Source: Brachybacterium sacelli
Lineage (GTDB): Bacteria; Actinomycetota; Actinomycetes; Actinomycetales; Dermabacteraceae
Assembly: GCF_017876545.1 (NCBI RefSeq)
Contig: NZ_JAGIOD010000002.1
Span: 868,001 to 932,000 of the forward strand
Direction: 5' to 3'
Length of the DNA: 64,000 bases
Position numbers and translations under genes: made by a program. Positions 53,522 through 62,176 of the stretch are shown here, piece by piece (position 1 is the stretch's first letter; each line of letters starts with the position of its first letter). The notes under the pieces are model-generated. The model did not search any database. It saw only the letters and a program-made list of their open reading frames with translations, and was not told where the DNA came from.

Positions 53522-53818
53522 GTGCACCCCGCCGCTTCACCACGTCGACCGGGCGGCCTCGGTTCGGTCGACCGGGACGATCCGGCCCTACCGCACTGTG
53601 TACGGCGGGGCCAGCTGCGCGACGGGCGGCGTGGTGCCGCGCTGGGTCGCGCATGGAATGTCTCTGTGAAGTTCTCAAGTACCCGGCGCACTCGGCCTTG
53701 TGGCCCGGCGCTGACTGCCCACCCAGTGGGCGGGCGTTACTTCTCGTGGGACGGGCCCGTCGAGGAGTAGTGGTGGATCGACCCGTGAGTGGGTCTCGGC
53801 TGACGAGGGAGGTGGAGC

Positions 53819-53983
53819 TCAGCGGCTCGAAATCGCGAGTAGGGGTCGCTGATACGCGGCCTGCGCGGCGTGCTTGCCGCCTCTCGGATTGCTCTCCGGT
53901 TGGTCGCCAAGACCCGGGCATGAGAAGGAGCGCCGCCACGACGAGGTCGCGGTGCGCGTGGTGGACGCCAGCGAGAGCTTCAT
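53819..53983 (-). CDS. Short ORF (54 aa) at the head of the tRNA array
   Basis: The ATG at 53983 has AAGGAGG six bases upstream, a very good ribosome site. The product, beginning MKLSLASTTRTATSSWRRSF, is Ser/Thr/Arg-rich with no recognisable domain. It stands between the GIY-YIG gene remnant and tRNA-Tyr on the same strand, so it could be a leader peptide or a small array protein. Confidence 0.4.
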   Translation of the reverse strand: MKLSLASTTRTATSSWRRSFSCPGLGDQPESNPRGGKHAAQAAYQRPLLAISSR

Positions 53984-54154
53984 GACTGCCTCCTTCCGAT
54001 CCGGTCCTTGAGAACGTTCGCGCCCACTGTAGAGACGGGCACGGACAGACGCCACAGCTTTCCGTGGCACCAGAGGTAGTGGGCGGGGGGTGCCCAACCT
54101 GTCGCGAAAGGCATCACCGCAGGCCAGCGCGGCGGATTCGGACGAAAACGCCGC

Positions 54155-54248
54155 TCACAGTCGGTCCTTCTGCGCATCGAGATCCCCAACGAAGGGAGCG
54201 TTACTCGGACGTATCGCCCCGGACAGTCGCGCCGCATCGGTCGCTAGG
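54155..54248 (-). pseudogene. 3' fragment of the GIY-YIG-like gene
   Basis: The fragment reads (A)TDAARLSGAIRPSNAPFVGD and ends at TGA 54155. Deleting 54249-56762 (the IS481-family transposon plus one target copy) restores VAVLATDAARL in frame with the part at 56757-57268. The original protein would be about 200 residues. Confidence 0.75.
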
Positions 54249-55230
54249 TGTACTGACCGGGGACGTTGATCAATCGTGAGAAGGGCGGCTGGCCTCCGCA
54301 GGCGGTGTGTGGTCGGTGCTGGTTGTACTCGTGGAGCCAGTCGGGGAGGGCATCGCGGCGTTCGTTCTCGCTCGTGTAGCAGCGCGCATACGCCCAGCCG
54401 TCGGCCATGGTGCGGTGGAATCGCTCGACCTTGCCGTTGGTCTGTGGGCGGTATGGCCGCGTTCGCTTCGGAGTGATCGATAGAGCCTCGCACGTGTCTC
54501 GCCACAGGTGAGAACGGTACGCACCACCGTTATCGGACAAGATGCGCTCAATAGCGACCCCTCGGTCGGCGAACCACTCGACCGCTCGATGCAGGACTCC
54601 GACGGCGGTGACAGCGGATTCGTCGTTGTGAACCTCGGTGTAGGCGACGCGCGAGTGGTCATCGATGATGGTGTGCACGAACGCATACCCGAGCTTGGGG
54701 TTGCGCCACTTGTTCTTCGGCTTGCCGGGAGTGACGGCACGATTCCTCGATCCTTGACGTCGCCCGACGTATCGCCAGCCTCCACCGTCGGGGATGTTCC
54801 CGAGCTTCTTGACGTCCACGTGCACGAGCGAGCCAGGGTGGTCGTGTTCGTATCGGCGGATCGGCTCGCCGGTGGCACGGTCGACGTAGGAAAGTCGATT
54901 CATGCGCGCGGTCGTGAGGATGCGGTGGACCGTGGCCGGGGCGATGCCGAGTCGGGCTGCGAGCTGAACAGGCCCTTCCCTCAGGCGCATTCGTAGGCTC
55001 ACGCACCGTTTTGTCGTCTTCTTGCTCGTCTTGTTCGGCGAAGACTTCGGCCGTGACGACCGGTCCTGCATCGGCTCGCCAGCAAGGTAGCGGTCGACCC
55101 ACCGCTTCACGGTTGGCCACGACACCTGGAAGCGGGCAGCGACTTCGCTGATCGGCCATCCTTCCTCGATGACGAGGCGTGCGACTCGTAGACGATGACG
55201 TGGGGTCAGCGCGGCATTGCGATGACTCAA
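54244..55230 (-). CDS. IS481-family DDE transposase
   Basis: The 328-residue protein has an N-terminal HTH (LTPRHRLRVARLVIEEGWPI, EVAARFQVSWPTVKRWV) and an integrase core with VHVDVKKLGN (Asp), ILSDNGGAYRS (Asp) and NGKVERFHRTM (Glu). TTG 55230 follows AGGAG. The frame crosses the terminal repeat (NVPGQYT) and its TAG stop comes from the duplicated target GCTAGG, so target choice supplies the stop codon. Confidence 0.92.
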   Translation of the reverse strand: MSHRNAALTPRHRLRVARLVIEEGWPISEVAARFQVSWPTVKRWVDRYLAGEPMQDRSSRPKSSPNKTSKKTTKRCVSLRMRLREGPVQLAARLGIAPATVHRILTTARMNRLSYVDRATGEPIRRYEHDHPGSLVHVDVKKLGNIPDGGGWRYVGRRQGSRNRAVTPGKPKNKWRNPKLGYAFVHTIIDDHSRVAYTEVHNDESAVTAVGVLHRAVEWFADRGVAIERILSDNGGAYRSHLWRDTCEALSITPKRTRPYRPQTNGKVERFHRTMADGWAYARCYTSENERRDALPDWLHEYNQHRPHTACGGQPPFSRLINVPGQYT

Positions 55231-55249
55231 AGTGGCTCCTGAGATAGAT

Positions 55250-55281
55250 CGGTGGCCGGCCGCGTTTGCGACCGGCCACCG
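55250..55281 (-). terminator. Strong hairpin between cargo and transposase
   Basis: CGGTGGCCGG (55250-55259) pairs perfectly with CCGGCCACCG (55272-55281) across a 12-base loop. It lies after the tfoX-like stop (55307) and before the transposase start (55230), so it should end the cargo transcript and protect the transposase from read-through. No U-tract is present. Confidence 0.6.
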
Positions 55282-55306
55282 GATGATGGAGTTGGAGTAG
55301 AGATCT

Positions 55307-55639
55307 CTACTCGGCGCCTTGCGCTGCATGGAAGGTGAGTGCTGGCTCGAGCCAGGACTCGAGCCCAGGTCCCTGGAGTGCGGCCTGCTCGACGCTGATC
55401 CAGCCGTCGCCCATGGGGCGGTCTGCGCCCATGAGCGCAGGGTGAGCACCAGGGCGGGCGAGTAGGTCTTCCGCGTCAGTGGGGTCGATGCGTAGCAGGA
55501 GTGTCCCTTCCCGACGGGCGGCGACGACCATCCGGTCCTCGACCATGAACGACACTCCCCCGAACATCGACACCTCACGAGGGTTGCGAGCTCTTAGCGC
55601 GTCACGAACTCGCTCGACCAGGTCCTTCTGTGCTGTCAT
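55307..55639 (-). CDS. TfoX N-terminal-domain protein
   Basis: The 110-residue protein has the TfoX_N pattern: DLVERVRDALRARNPREVSM, then MFGGVSFMVEDRMVVAA and an ending FHAAQGAE. In actinobacteria such single-domain TfoX proteins are often next to regulators, and their role is unknown. ATG 55639 overlaps the upstream NTF2-like stop in an ATGA arrangement. Confidence 0.82.
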   Translation of the reverse strand: MTAQKDLVERVRDALRARNPREVSMFGGVSFMVEDRMVVAARREGTLLLRIDPTDAEDLLARPGAHPALMGADRPMGDGWISVEQAALQGPGLESWLEPALTFHAAQGAE

Positions 55640-56022
55640 CGTCCACCCTTCTCGATGTACTCGGGGCCGCTGTAGTGAAGGTTCAAGGACGCGATGCGTC
55701 CGCCGTCGAAGGTGAAGAACTCCGCGAAGGTCATGGGACCGCCGGGCATGGTCGCCGTGTAGAGCACGGCGGAGCCGTTAGGGCCGTGCACGTCGTGGAT
55801 GATCTCGATCTGCTTGACCGTCGCAATGAAACCGGCAACCCCGCCCAGGAAGCCATCGGTGGCGTCGGGGAGGTGTCCAGCGAGGGAGCCCGTGAAGTCG
55901 AGGTGGTCACCCAGCAGAGGCCGTAGGTCAGCCCCATCCTGGTAACTGTCGATGCCGGACTCGAGGATCCGGTAGTAGTCCTTGAGGGTCTGAGGTGCGG
56001 CAGAAGACAGGGTGGCGGGCAT
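55636..56022 (-). CDS. NTF2/SnoaL-like small protein
   Basis: The 128-residue protein fits the SnoaL-like/NTF2 fold: helical start (KDYYRILESGIDSYQDGADL), then FTGSLAGHLPDATDGFLGGV and the beta part IIHDVHGPNGSAVLYTATMP. Such proteins bind or convert small hydrophobic molecules. ATG 56022 has AAGGAG upstream. It is divergent from hxlR, with the two-site operator between. Confidence 0.75.
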   Translation of the reverse strand: MPATLSSAAPQTLKDYYRILESGIDSYQDGADLRPLLGDHLDFTGSLAGHLPDATDGFLGGVAGFIATVKQIEIIHDVHGPNGSAVLYTATMPGGPMTFAEFFTFDGGRIASLNLHYSGPEYIEKGGR

Positions 56023-56047
56023 GGCTCTCCTTGGTGTGAGAATGGTG

Positions 56048-56083
56048 CTTGATACTTTCAAGCAGGCACTTGATAAAGTCAAG
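56048..56083. promoter_or_regulatory. Tandem HxlR operators
   Basis: Two 15-bp palindromes of the form CTTGA-N5-TCAAG (56048-56062 and 56069-56083), spaced 21 bp centre to centre (two helix turns), fill the divergent promoter region between the NTF2-like gene and hxlR. Confidence 0.7.
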
Positions 56084-56092
56084 GGGGTTCAG

Positions 56093-56761
56093 GTGAAGTC
56101 CTACGGACAGCTCTGCTCGATCGCTCGCGCCCTGGATGTCGTCGGTGACCGGTGGACTCTCCTGATCGTGCGTGAGCTGCTGATCGGGGGCGCATTGCGC
56201 TTTGGCGAAGTCCAGCGCGGCCTGCCTGGCATCGCGACGAACCTGCTCACCCAGCGTCTGCGGGACCTCGAGACCAACGGTGTCGTCGCCCGCGAGCCCG
56301 CCCCAGGAACCCCGGGCACGCCAACGTATCGGCTTACCGAGCGTGGCCGGGCCCTGGACGGAGTGCTGCGCGAGCTTCTGAAGTGGGGTGCACCGACGGT
56401 TCCAGACGCGCCGAGTGATGCGATCTTCCAGACGCACTGGCTCAGCCAACCGGCACGCTTCCTCCTCGCGGATCACAGACCGGACGAGCCACCGATCGTG
56501 ATCCGGTTCGGCACCTTCGACGACGGCTTCGACCTCACCGCCGCCGACGGGACCATCACGGTGGGCCCTTGCCAGCGCGATGTCAGCCCCCTGGCGGGTG
56601 TTACAGGCCCCGGGCCGGCACTGGTTGCCCTCCTGCAAGGCGCAATGCCTCTGCCCGCCGCTATCGCGCAGGGCGTGGATGTCACCGGCGATGCCGCGGC
56701 CCTGACGCGAGTTCTACCAGCGCTGCGAGCGTCGACTAACGTCCCCGGTCAGTACAGCTAG
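56093..56761 (+). CDS. HxlR-family transcriptional regulator with C-terminal domain
   Basis: The 222-residue protein opens VKSYGQLCSIARALDVVGDR, the HxlR winged-helix signature (CSIARALDVVGDRWTLLI is close to the classic C-x-D form). A ~110-residue C-terminal ligand domain follows. GTG 56093 is preceded by AAGGGGG. The last codons (NVPGQYS) are written by the transposon end and the TAG stop by the target GCTAGG. It likely represses the divergent NTF2/TfoX pair through the tandem CTTGA sites. Confidence 0.88.
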   Translation: MKSYGQLCSIARALDVVGDRWTLLIVRELLIGGALRFGEVQRGLPGIATNLLTQRLRDLETNGVVAREPAPGTPGTPTYRLTERGRALDGVLRELLKWGAPTVPDAPSDAIFQTHWLSQPARFLLADHRPDEPPIVIRFGTFDDGFDLTAADGTITVGPCQRDVSPLAGVTGPGPALVALLQGAMPLPAAIAQGVDVTGDAAALTRVLPALRASTNVPGQYS

Positions 56762-57268
56762 GACCGCAACAGTGTCTGCGAACTTCCCGATGGGTCCATC
56801 CCACTGAGAGGCGAACTCCGAGTTCCCTATCAGGCATCCGGTGCGGATGTGCGAGCGGACCAGGAACTCCTCGACTTCGCCGAGCTTGGGCGGAGTCCCA
56901 GAGTCGAGCCGCTTCTTCACGACATCGATCGCTCCACCCTCCCACGCCTGATCCGTGATGGCAGCCTTCAGGCGCGACGCGTCGAACGGATCGGGGTCGA
57001 AACGCCAAGGGTGGTGAGACCCATGGTTCTCGACCAGCAGCGCGACGATGCCACTGCGGATGGCGGTCGTGGGGTCCTCTCGGCGATACGAGATCTCGTC
57101 GAGGACGCGCCTGCCCGACTTCGACGCGGACTGCCCGACGTAGAGGCAGTTCCCCTCGGGGTCCGTGATCGCGTACAGATTGCATTCCTTCGCGAGAGCG
57201 GGGACGAGCGGGATCCCCGCCGCCTCCGCGGTCTTGATGAGCTCGTCGACGGTCATGAGCTTGACCAT
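56757..57268 (-). pseudogene. GIY-YIG-like nuclease gene, 5' part, split by the IS481 transposon
   Basis: The start ATG 57268 has AGGAGGAG upstream. Residues ~30-56 (NLYAITDPEGNCLYVGQSAS, then RRVLDE) show the GIY-YIG fold opening in a variant form (LYA...LYVG). The frame is complete to about residue 171, then meets the transposon at the GCTAGG site; read on, it would end RRSQRW in IS sequence. The 3' part lies at 54155-54248. Before insertion it was the gene upstream of the tRNA array, possibly a nicking or homing-type nuclease. Confidence 0.7.
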
Positions 57269-57342
57269 GGTTCTCCTCCTGGCTGTGTCTTCGAGACCGC
57301 GGTGTTGCGGCCTCTCTTTGAAACTAGCCCGAAGGGTCTGCG

Positions 57343-58293
57343 TTACCGGATCCACTCCTCGTGCAGCTCTTCGTTGCTGCGTTCGATCCAGCGACACAGC
57401 TGGTAGGACTCGAATCGCTCGCCGTCACTGCCGTGGCGAGCCGAGGCCGGCGTGACCTTGTCGAGCTCGTCGAGGGCGGCGCCGGCGGAGCAGTGGCCGT
57501 ACTCGGACAGGCGCTTCATCTGGTCACTGCTCTCGGCGAGGTGGCCGGCGTACCTGCGCACGTTCAGGTCGGTGGGCATCTCGACCTCGGCCTCATCGCG
57601 GAACTGGGCGGACGCCGCGATGTCGTTGTCGAGGTCGACGGCGGTTCGTTGACCATCGATCAGTGCCGCGGAACCGTACAGGGTCGGGGCGTTCACCATG
57701 GCGGTGTCCTCCATCCGCTCCCGGAAGATCCGCCCGAGGTGCTCGTGCCCGAACGTGCCGGCGTCCGCCTCATTGGCGAAGGTGACCGGCCCCTTCTCGT
57801 CGTTCCACGCCCGGTCGTGCATCTGCTCCTCGGTGCTCATGCCGTCCTGGCGGTACTCCCAGCTCAGGTGCGGACGCTCGGCGTCGTAGCTGATGTCGGC
57901 GTCGGGGTACCGCTCGCGCAGGATCTGGTCGAGGACGACGGTGCCGCGATGGATCCGCTCGGACTCCTCGGTGGTCATGTCGGCGTCGTCCAGATCGGAC
58001 AGGCCCATGAGATCGGTGTCGGGGACGTCCAGGCCGACCTCGGCGACCGCCTGTCCGGATCCCTCGTCGTGCCAGGCGCTGAAGTCGGCATCGAACCCCT
58101 CGAGGCCGAAGTCCTGGATTCCGGCGGAGTCGCGGTCATCGAGGATCGGCCTCTCGAAGCCGGGCGAGTGGGGGAGCGCGTCGATGATCTCCTGGTCGGT
58201 GGCGATGGGGACATCGGCCTCGGAGCGGCCGACCGGGGCGAACTGCCCGCCGTTGCCGCTCATGCCGACTTCGTTCCTGCGCTTGCTGGCCAT
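57343..58293 (-). CDS. Hypothetical array-associated protein (316 aa)
   Basis: ATG 58293 has AAGGAG seven bases upstream. The protein begins KRRNEVGMSGNGGQFAPV and then RSEADVPI, a layout shared by the neighbour at 58295 (RGNRGEFGTVVRADADV). So the two are related at the N-terminus, where an N-x-G-x-F...R-x-(D/E)-A-D-V pattern recurs. The rest is acidic, with a YEDAERPHLSWEYRQDGM-like central region and a C-terminal helical part. Function is unknown. It precedes the GIY-YIG gene in the same direction. Confidence 0.6.
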   Translation of the reverse strand: MASKRRNEVGMSGNGGQFAPVGRSEADVPIATDQEIIDALPHSPGFERPILDDRDSAGIQDFGLEGFDADFSAWHDEGSGQAVAEVGLDVPDTDLMGLSDLDDADMTTEESERIHRGTVVLDQILRERYPDADISYDAERPHLSWEYRQDGMSTEEQMHDRAWNDEKGPVTFANEADAGTFGHEHLGRIFRERMEDTAMVNAPTLYGSAALIDGQRTAVDLDNDIAASAQFRDEAEVEMPTDLNVRRYAGHLAESSDQMKRLSEYGHCSAGAALDELDKVTPASARHGSDGERFESYQLCRWIERSNEELHEEWIR

Positions 58294-58294
58294 G

Positions 58295-59248
58295 TCAGAA
58301 CTCCTTCGGGGTGCAGCGGTAGGTGTAGGCGTGATCGGTGGCCCGCTGGATGCCGTCCAGCTCGGGGTCCTCGTGAGCGTCAGGGGTGAGGCCGGCAACG
58401 ATTGCCTCGTCGCGATCGGCGTCCAACCAAGCGAGGTACTCACGCTCGTTCTGGATCTCCGGTTCCTCGTACCAGTCCATCTGCTGCCCGCCAGCGTCGT
58501 AGAACACCGGGTAGGCGGATAGCAGCGACGAGGTCTCAGGGTCATCGTCGCCGGGGAACGCGACATAGGTCGCTCCGTTGCGTTCCCCGAGATCACGCAG
58601 CCCATTGATGGCTTCCCGTGCTTCGTCCTCGGCGGCGGTTCGGTACAGCTCGAACGTGACACGGGCGCGAGTGCGAGCAGGTGATTCGCGCACCGAGCGG
58701 GAGGACTCGACGAGGTCGTCCATTGCAGCGTTGATTCTGCGTCCAGCAGTCTCCCTCTTGGCCGCGTCCCAGACGCCCCGTTCCGCATCGAGGCTCCACA
58801 TCCCAGCGAGCGGGTGGTTGTCGAAAGCTCGGTCGATGGCATCGACGTCGTTGCCCATGGGAGTGATCGACACGCTGTAGACCACGTCGTCCCAGGGCTG
58901 GATATCGTGGTGCACGTCCTCGATGTGCGCGTCGGCTTCCGGGTGGTTGAGGTTGATCTGCCGGCACAGCAGATCAGGATCGATCCCGGCCTCTTCGAAG
59001 GAATCGGTGATGACCCGGCTCTTGCCCGAGACGCGCAGCTCGCCGTCGGACAGTCGGGTTGCCTTGAGGTCGAACACGTCGTGCAGCTGGCGGACACGAT
59101 CGAGACCCTCGGGCAGGGCGACTTCGCGGGAAGGGGAGTCCTCGGGGACCGCCACGTCGGCGTCGGCGCGGACAACGGTCCCGAACTCGCCGCGATTGCC
59201 CCGCTCTCCGGTGTCCCGCTTGCGAACCTTCGGTGCCGTGCTGGTCAT
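58295..59248 (-). CDS. Hypothetical array-associated protein (317 aa)
   Basis: The start at 59248 follows AAGGGA by eight bases. The N-terminus (RDTGERGNRGEFGTVVRADADVAVPEDS) parallels the next gene. The middle contains FDNHPLAGMWSLDAERGVWDAAK and the C-terminal half SSLLSAYPVFYDAGGQQMDWYEE. It is soluble and acidic. I recognise no family. It is nearly contiguous with the 57343 gene (1 bp apart), forming an operon with the disrupted gene upstream. Confidence 0.6.
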   Translation of the reverse strand: MTSTAPKVRKRDTGERGNRGEFGTVVRADADVAVPEDSPSREVALPEGLDRVRQLHDVFDLKATRLSDGELRVSGKSRVITDSFEEAGIDPDLLCRQINLNHPEADAHIEDVHHDIQPWDDVVYSVSITPMGNDVDAIDRAFDNHPLAGMWSLDAERGVWDAAKRETAGRRINAAMDDLVESSRSVRESPARTRARVTFELYRTAAEDEAREAINGLRDLGERNGATYVAFPGDDDPETSSLLSAYPVFYDAGGQQMDWYEEPEIQNEREYLAWLDADRDEAIVAGLTPDAHEDPELDGIQRATDHAYTYRCTPKEF

Positions 59249-59300
59249 CGCACATCCCTTCTCTCGTCGGCTCCCCATCACTTGGTGAAGTGGGCGGGCT

Positions 59301-59540
59301 TCAGTCGGCGCGGGACGCGGACCGTCCGTCGATCCACTCCACGTGGTCGTAGAAACGACGGTTGAAGTAGTCGACCTGCGAGTTGGAGGTGTCGCGGTTG
59401 TAGGAGTTCACGACCCGCTCAATGCGCTCACGCACGATCGAGTCCGAGGGCTTCTCCAGCGCCACCTCTTCGAGCTCGCCGAATACCCACTGGCGGCCGC
59501 GGAAATGCGGGTTGTGGCCCTCGGGCGGCTGGATGAAGAC
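59301..59540 (-). pseudogene. 3' fragment of the gene split by the ISL3 composite
   Basis: The fragment reads from the target copy into VFIQPPEGHNPHFRGRQWVF and ends RSASRAD at 59301 (about 77 codons). Removing 59541-63615 and one 8-bp target copy joins it in frame to the part at 63616-63998 (…SINVF|IQPPEG). Confidence 0.85.
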
Positions 59541-59705
59541 GGCTCTTCCCAGATGAGGGTGTAGGTCGGCCGGGCGCGTCGGTCCGCAGATAGACGTCGA
59601 GGTCTCCCGACGATGGAGGTTCCTACGCCATCCATCCGAAAGACCTCGACGTGACCGACGCTACCCCGCCGGCCGGCCTCGGCCGCCCTGACCTGACCGC
59701 CTTCG
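59541..59705 (+). repeat. Solo ISL3 left end (165 bp)
   Basis: This stretch matches the first 165 bp of the full ISL3 copy (62177-62341) with a few differences, including the first ~19 transposase codons, then diverges. It serves as the left terminus of the composite. Confidence 0.9.
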
Positions 59706-59934
59706 CGTCTCATCCCAGTCGACCCTGATCGAGTCTGCTGACCCCCTCGACGAGAACGCAGCGACATCACAGCCACCCAACCCCGACCGGCCGGGAAGCC
59801 GGGACACGTCACATGACCTGTGCTGCGGGCGTGTCGAGTGGGTCGTCCAGGGGCGACGCAGGAGCGTCGACGCGACGTGCTGAGAGGTGGTTCCAACCGG
59901 GCGCTAGGACACCGGCTACAGGCATGGCGATAGG

Positions 59935-60876
59935 TCAGGAACGGCGTCGCTCCCTGCGCAGGAGGGAGCGCAGAGTCTCGGCGTTCGCGTAGCCGACCCG
60001 TAGCGCGATCTCGGCGGAGGTGAAGTCCGTGGTTGCTGAGAGGTGCCGAGCTCGTTCGATGCGAAGCCGTTGGACGAAGCCGAGCGGAGTGAGGTTGAGC
60101 GCCGCACGGACTCGTCGTTCGAGGGTGCGCCGGCTGGTGCCGAGCGACTGCGCGACGAAGGCGACGTTGAACGGTTCGTCCAGGCGGGCGCGCACGAAGC
60201 GTTCGAACTCGACGACGATCGGGTCCTCGTGCCGGAGATGTTCGTAGGCGACGAAGGCCGCCTGCGACGGACGCTCGTCGATGATGAGAAGCTTGGCGAC
60301 ATGTTGGGCCAGGTCGGGGCTGATCGATCGCACGAGTGAGAGCGCGAGGTCGATGTGGGCGAACGCGGCGCCGGCGGTGACGAGGTTCCCGTCGACCACG
60401 ACCATGGTGTCGAGATCGAGGGCGACGGTCGGATAGCGCTTCCGGAACTCCGGCCCCAGGAACCAGCTGGTCGTCGCCCTCCGATGATGCATCCGTCCGG
60501 TCTCGGCGACAGCGAACACGCCGGTGCACGCCGCGGCGATCCGGGTGGTCGCCTCGTCGAGGCGCCCGAGCGAGGCGATGACCGAACGAGCATCTCGGCT
60601 CTGGAGAACGTCGTTGGTAGCGGCGGCCGTAAGGGTTCCAAGCGCAGGGACGACGACCACGTCGAACTCTCCGGACTCCGACAGCGGGTGGTCCACCGAC
60701 AGGGTCATCGATGCCGTCGTGGTCACTCGCCGTTTCGGTCCGAGGATGGCGAGTTCGATCGGGTCGATCCGCGGGTCGACATCGCCGCGGGCTCCGTCGG
60801 CCACCCGCACGATGTCGATGATCGACGCGATAGCCGAACCGAGGCAGCCGTCGATCGCGATCAGTCCGATACGCAT
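59935..60876 (-). CDS. GlxA-type regulator (DJ-1/PfpI domain plus AraC HTH)
   Basis: The 313-residue protein starts MRIGLIAIDGCLGSAIASI (class I glutamine-amidotransferase-like/DJ-1 domain, about residues 1-170, with AAACTGVFAVAETG as the nucleophile elbow, Cys present). It ends in an AraC-type double HTH (SLGTSRRTLERRVRAALNLT through GYANAETLRSLLRRERR). GlxA-type regulators sense metabolites and control oxidative or catabolic genes. It is divergent from the ABM gene. An upstream ATG at 60918 is possible, but the MRIGLI start is typical. Confidence 0.88.
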   Translation of the reverse strand: MRIGLIAIDGCLGSAIASIIDIVRVADGARGDVDPRIDPIELAILGPKRRVTTTASMTLSVDHPLSESGEFDVVVVPALGTLTAAATNDVLQSRDARSVIASLGRLDEATTRIAAACTGVFAVAETGRMHHRRATTSWFLGPEFRKRYPTVALDLDTMVVVDGNLVTAGAAFAHIDLALSLVRSISPDLAQHVAKLLIIDERPSQAAFVAYEHLRHEDPIVVEFERFVRARLDEPFNVAFVAQSLGTSRRTLERRVRAALNLTPLGFVQRLRIERARHLSATTDFTSAEIALRVGYANAETLRSLLRRERRRS

Positions 60877-60983
60877 GACGTAAACAATAGCAATACTGCC
60901 GTATACGCCACTCCCCACCGGCCCTCGCTCGTCATACGCTGAACTCGTCCCACGAAGAACCCCGACGTCAAGGAGAGTCCCTC

Positions 60984-61295
60984 ATGTCCACACCCGCATC
61001 ACTTCCGTATGCCTTCGTCGCCAAGATCGTCGCGGCCGATGGACAGCACGACGCGGTCGCCGATCTGCTCGCCGGCGCTGTCGCACTCGCCAACGAAGAA
61101 GTAGGAACGATTGTCTGGTTCGCGGTCAGGACCCACGCCGACACCTTCTGGATCTTCGATGCATTCCCCGACGAAGCCGCTCGCGACGCCCACGCCAACG
61201 GCGCCATCGTCGCAGCCCTGATGGCCAACCAGCACCTCCTCGGCGCAGCACCCGAGATCCTGGCGGCCGACGTCCTCGCGTCCAAGCTCCCGTAG
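60984..61295 (+). CDS. Antibiotic biosynthesis monooxygenase (ABM) family protein
   Basis: The 103-residue protein fits the dimeric ABM ferredoxin-like fold: YAFVAKIVAADGQHDAVADL at the start, VGTIVWFAVRTHADTFWIFD in the middle and FPDEAARDAHANGAIVAAL near the end. Members oxidise quinones or act on small aromatics without cofactors. ATG 60984 follows AAGGAGAG. It is likely controlled by the divergent GlxA-type regulator. Confidence 0.85.
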   Translation: MSTPASLPYAFVAKIVAADGQHDAVADLLAGAVALANEEVGTIVWFAVRTHADTFWIFDAFPDEAARDAHANGAIVAALMANQHLLGAAPEILAADVLASKLP

Positions 61296-62176
61296 TCCGC
61301 CAACGCACGAGACGATCGCGCCCCGCCGAGCCGTCGGACCCGACCGCCTCGACACCCGCACCACGTTGACGATCCCCGACGGGCCGATCACGAGGGGGGC
61401 CAGGCAACACCAGGCGCAAGCCTGGAGCGGCACTGGTTCACCGGTGGTCATCGAGAGAGCCAGCGCGGTTCCATGGCAGCGCAACTGTGTCAACTTGCCC
61501 TCCGTCCCGCTAGGCGCCGTGGGCGGGTCTTGGTTGCGATCCGTTGCCGTGACGGGAGACGCGTTGCGCGTCGCAGCGATGACGGGTCGTTGGCGTTCCG
61601 GGGCGTTGCGTTCGTGCGCGTCGCCCGTGCGGCATGGAACATCTCGCTGCGCACACAACGATCGCTGCGCCGACGCACCGTTGACACCTCGCACGTCCAG
61701 GTCGCGACACAACGCCACGCCGCGTTGCCGAGCGGAGCGAGGCCTATCGGCACACGGACAGGATGCCGGCCGCGAGCGCTCAGCCGGCGAGGGGTCCGTC
61801 GCAGAGGAGAGCGACGTCGGTGTCGGGCAGAGCCGTGAGGCCAGCGCATCGCGCGACCACCAGAACCGAACCGCCCCTGCCCTGCGTTTCCGCAGGTCAT
61901 GGGCTGTTCGCCAGAGCCGCCTGTCGGAATTGAACCGACGACCTAATCACGTCGGCTTTGCGTCTATCGCTTGATGCGCCCACTGGGCGAACGAGCTGCT
62001 GACCTGCGCAAACGCCGAGAGTGGGGGCGCCGCCATCCGGTGGTGACCGACGACGACCGACCAGTACCGACCGTTTCACCGGAGCTTGCGGCGGCGTCGA
62101 AGCCGAGCAAGCTCCATTCTTTTAGCTCACCGCGCCCTCCTCCTAGCCGGTCCCGTCGTCGTCGAAGACGTTTCAG
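61296..62176. other. Gene-poor 881-bp stretch, possible structured RNA
   Basis: No reading frame here has a credible start site or domain. The DNA is rich in short repeats of GTTGCG and its complement CGCAAC (about 61480-61740) and in GC hairpins. Near 61923-61939 there is a perfect T-arm-like GTCGG-TTCAATT-CCGAC (minus strand) without a matching acceptor. It may be a decayed region or a non-coding RNA. I cannot decide by eye. Confidence 0.35.

Larger units (their letters stand above)
54249..56756. mobile_element. IS481-family transposon with three cargo genes
   Basis: Inverted ends TGTACTGACCGGGGACGTT (54249-54267, and its complement ending 56756) are flanked by the 6-bp duplication GCTAGG (54243-54248 and 56757-56762). 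IS481 elements typically duplicate NCTAGN targets, which this fits. The transposase lies at the left and tfoX-like, NTF2-like and hxlR-like genes at the right. No inner inverted repeat is seen at the transposase edge, so the cargo is part of the mobile unit. Confidence 0.88.

Noticed and set aside
57361..58389. 342-codon + strand ORF
   Set aside because: It is antisense to the 57343 gene, which has a good ribosome site and sensible composition. The + translation is Val/Gly-rich shadow sequence.
61918..61990. Possible tRNA with T-arm GTCGG-TTCAATT-CCGAC
   Set aside because: No acceptor partner for GCGGCTC and no anticodon stem with U33 could be found, so it is kept only as a remark in the gap entry.
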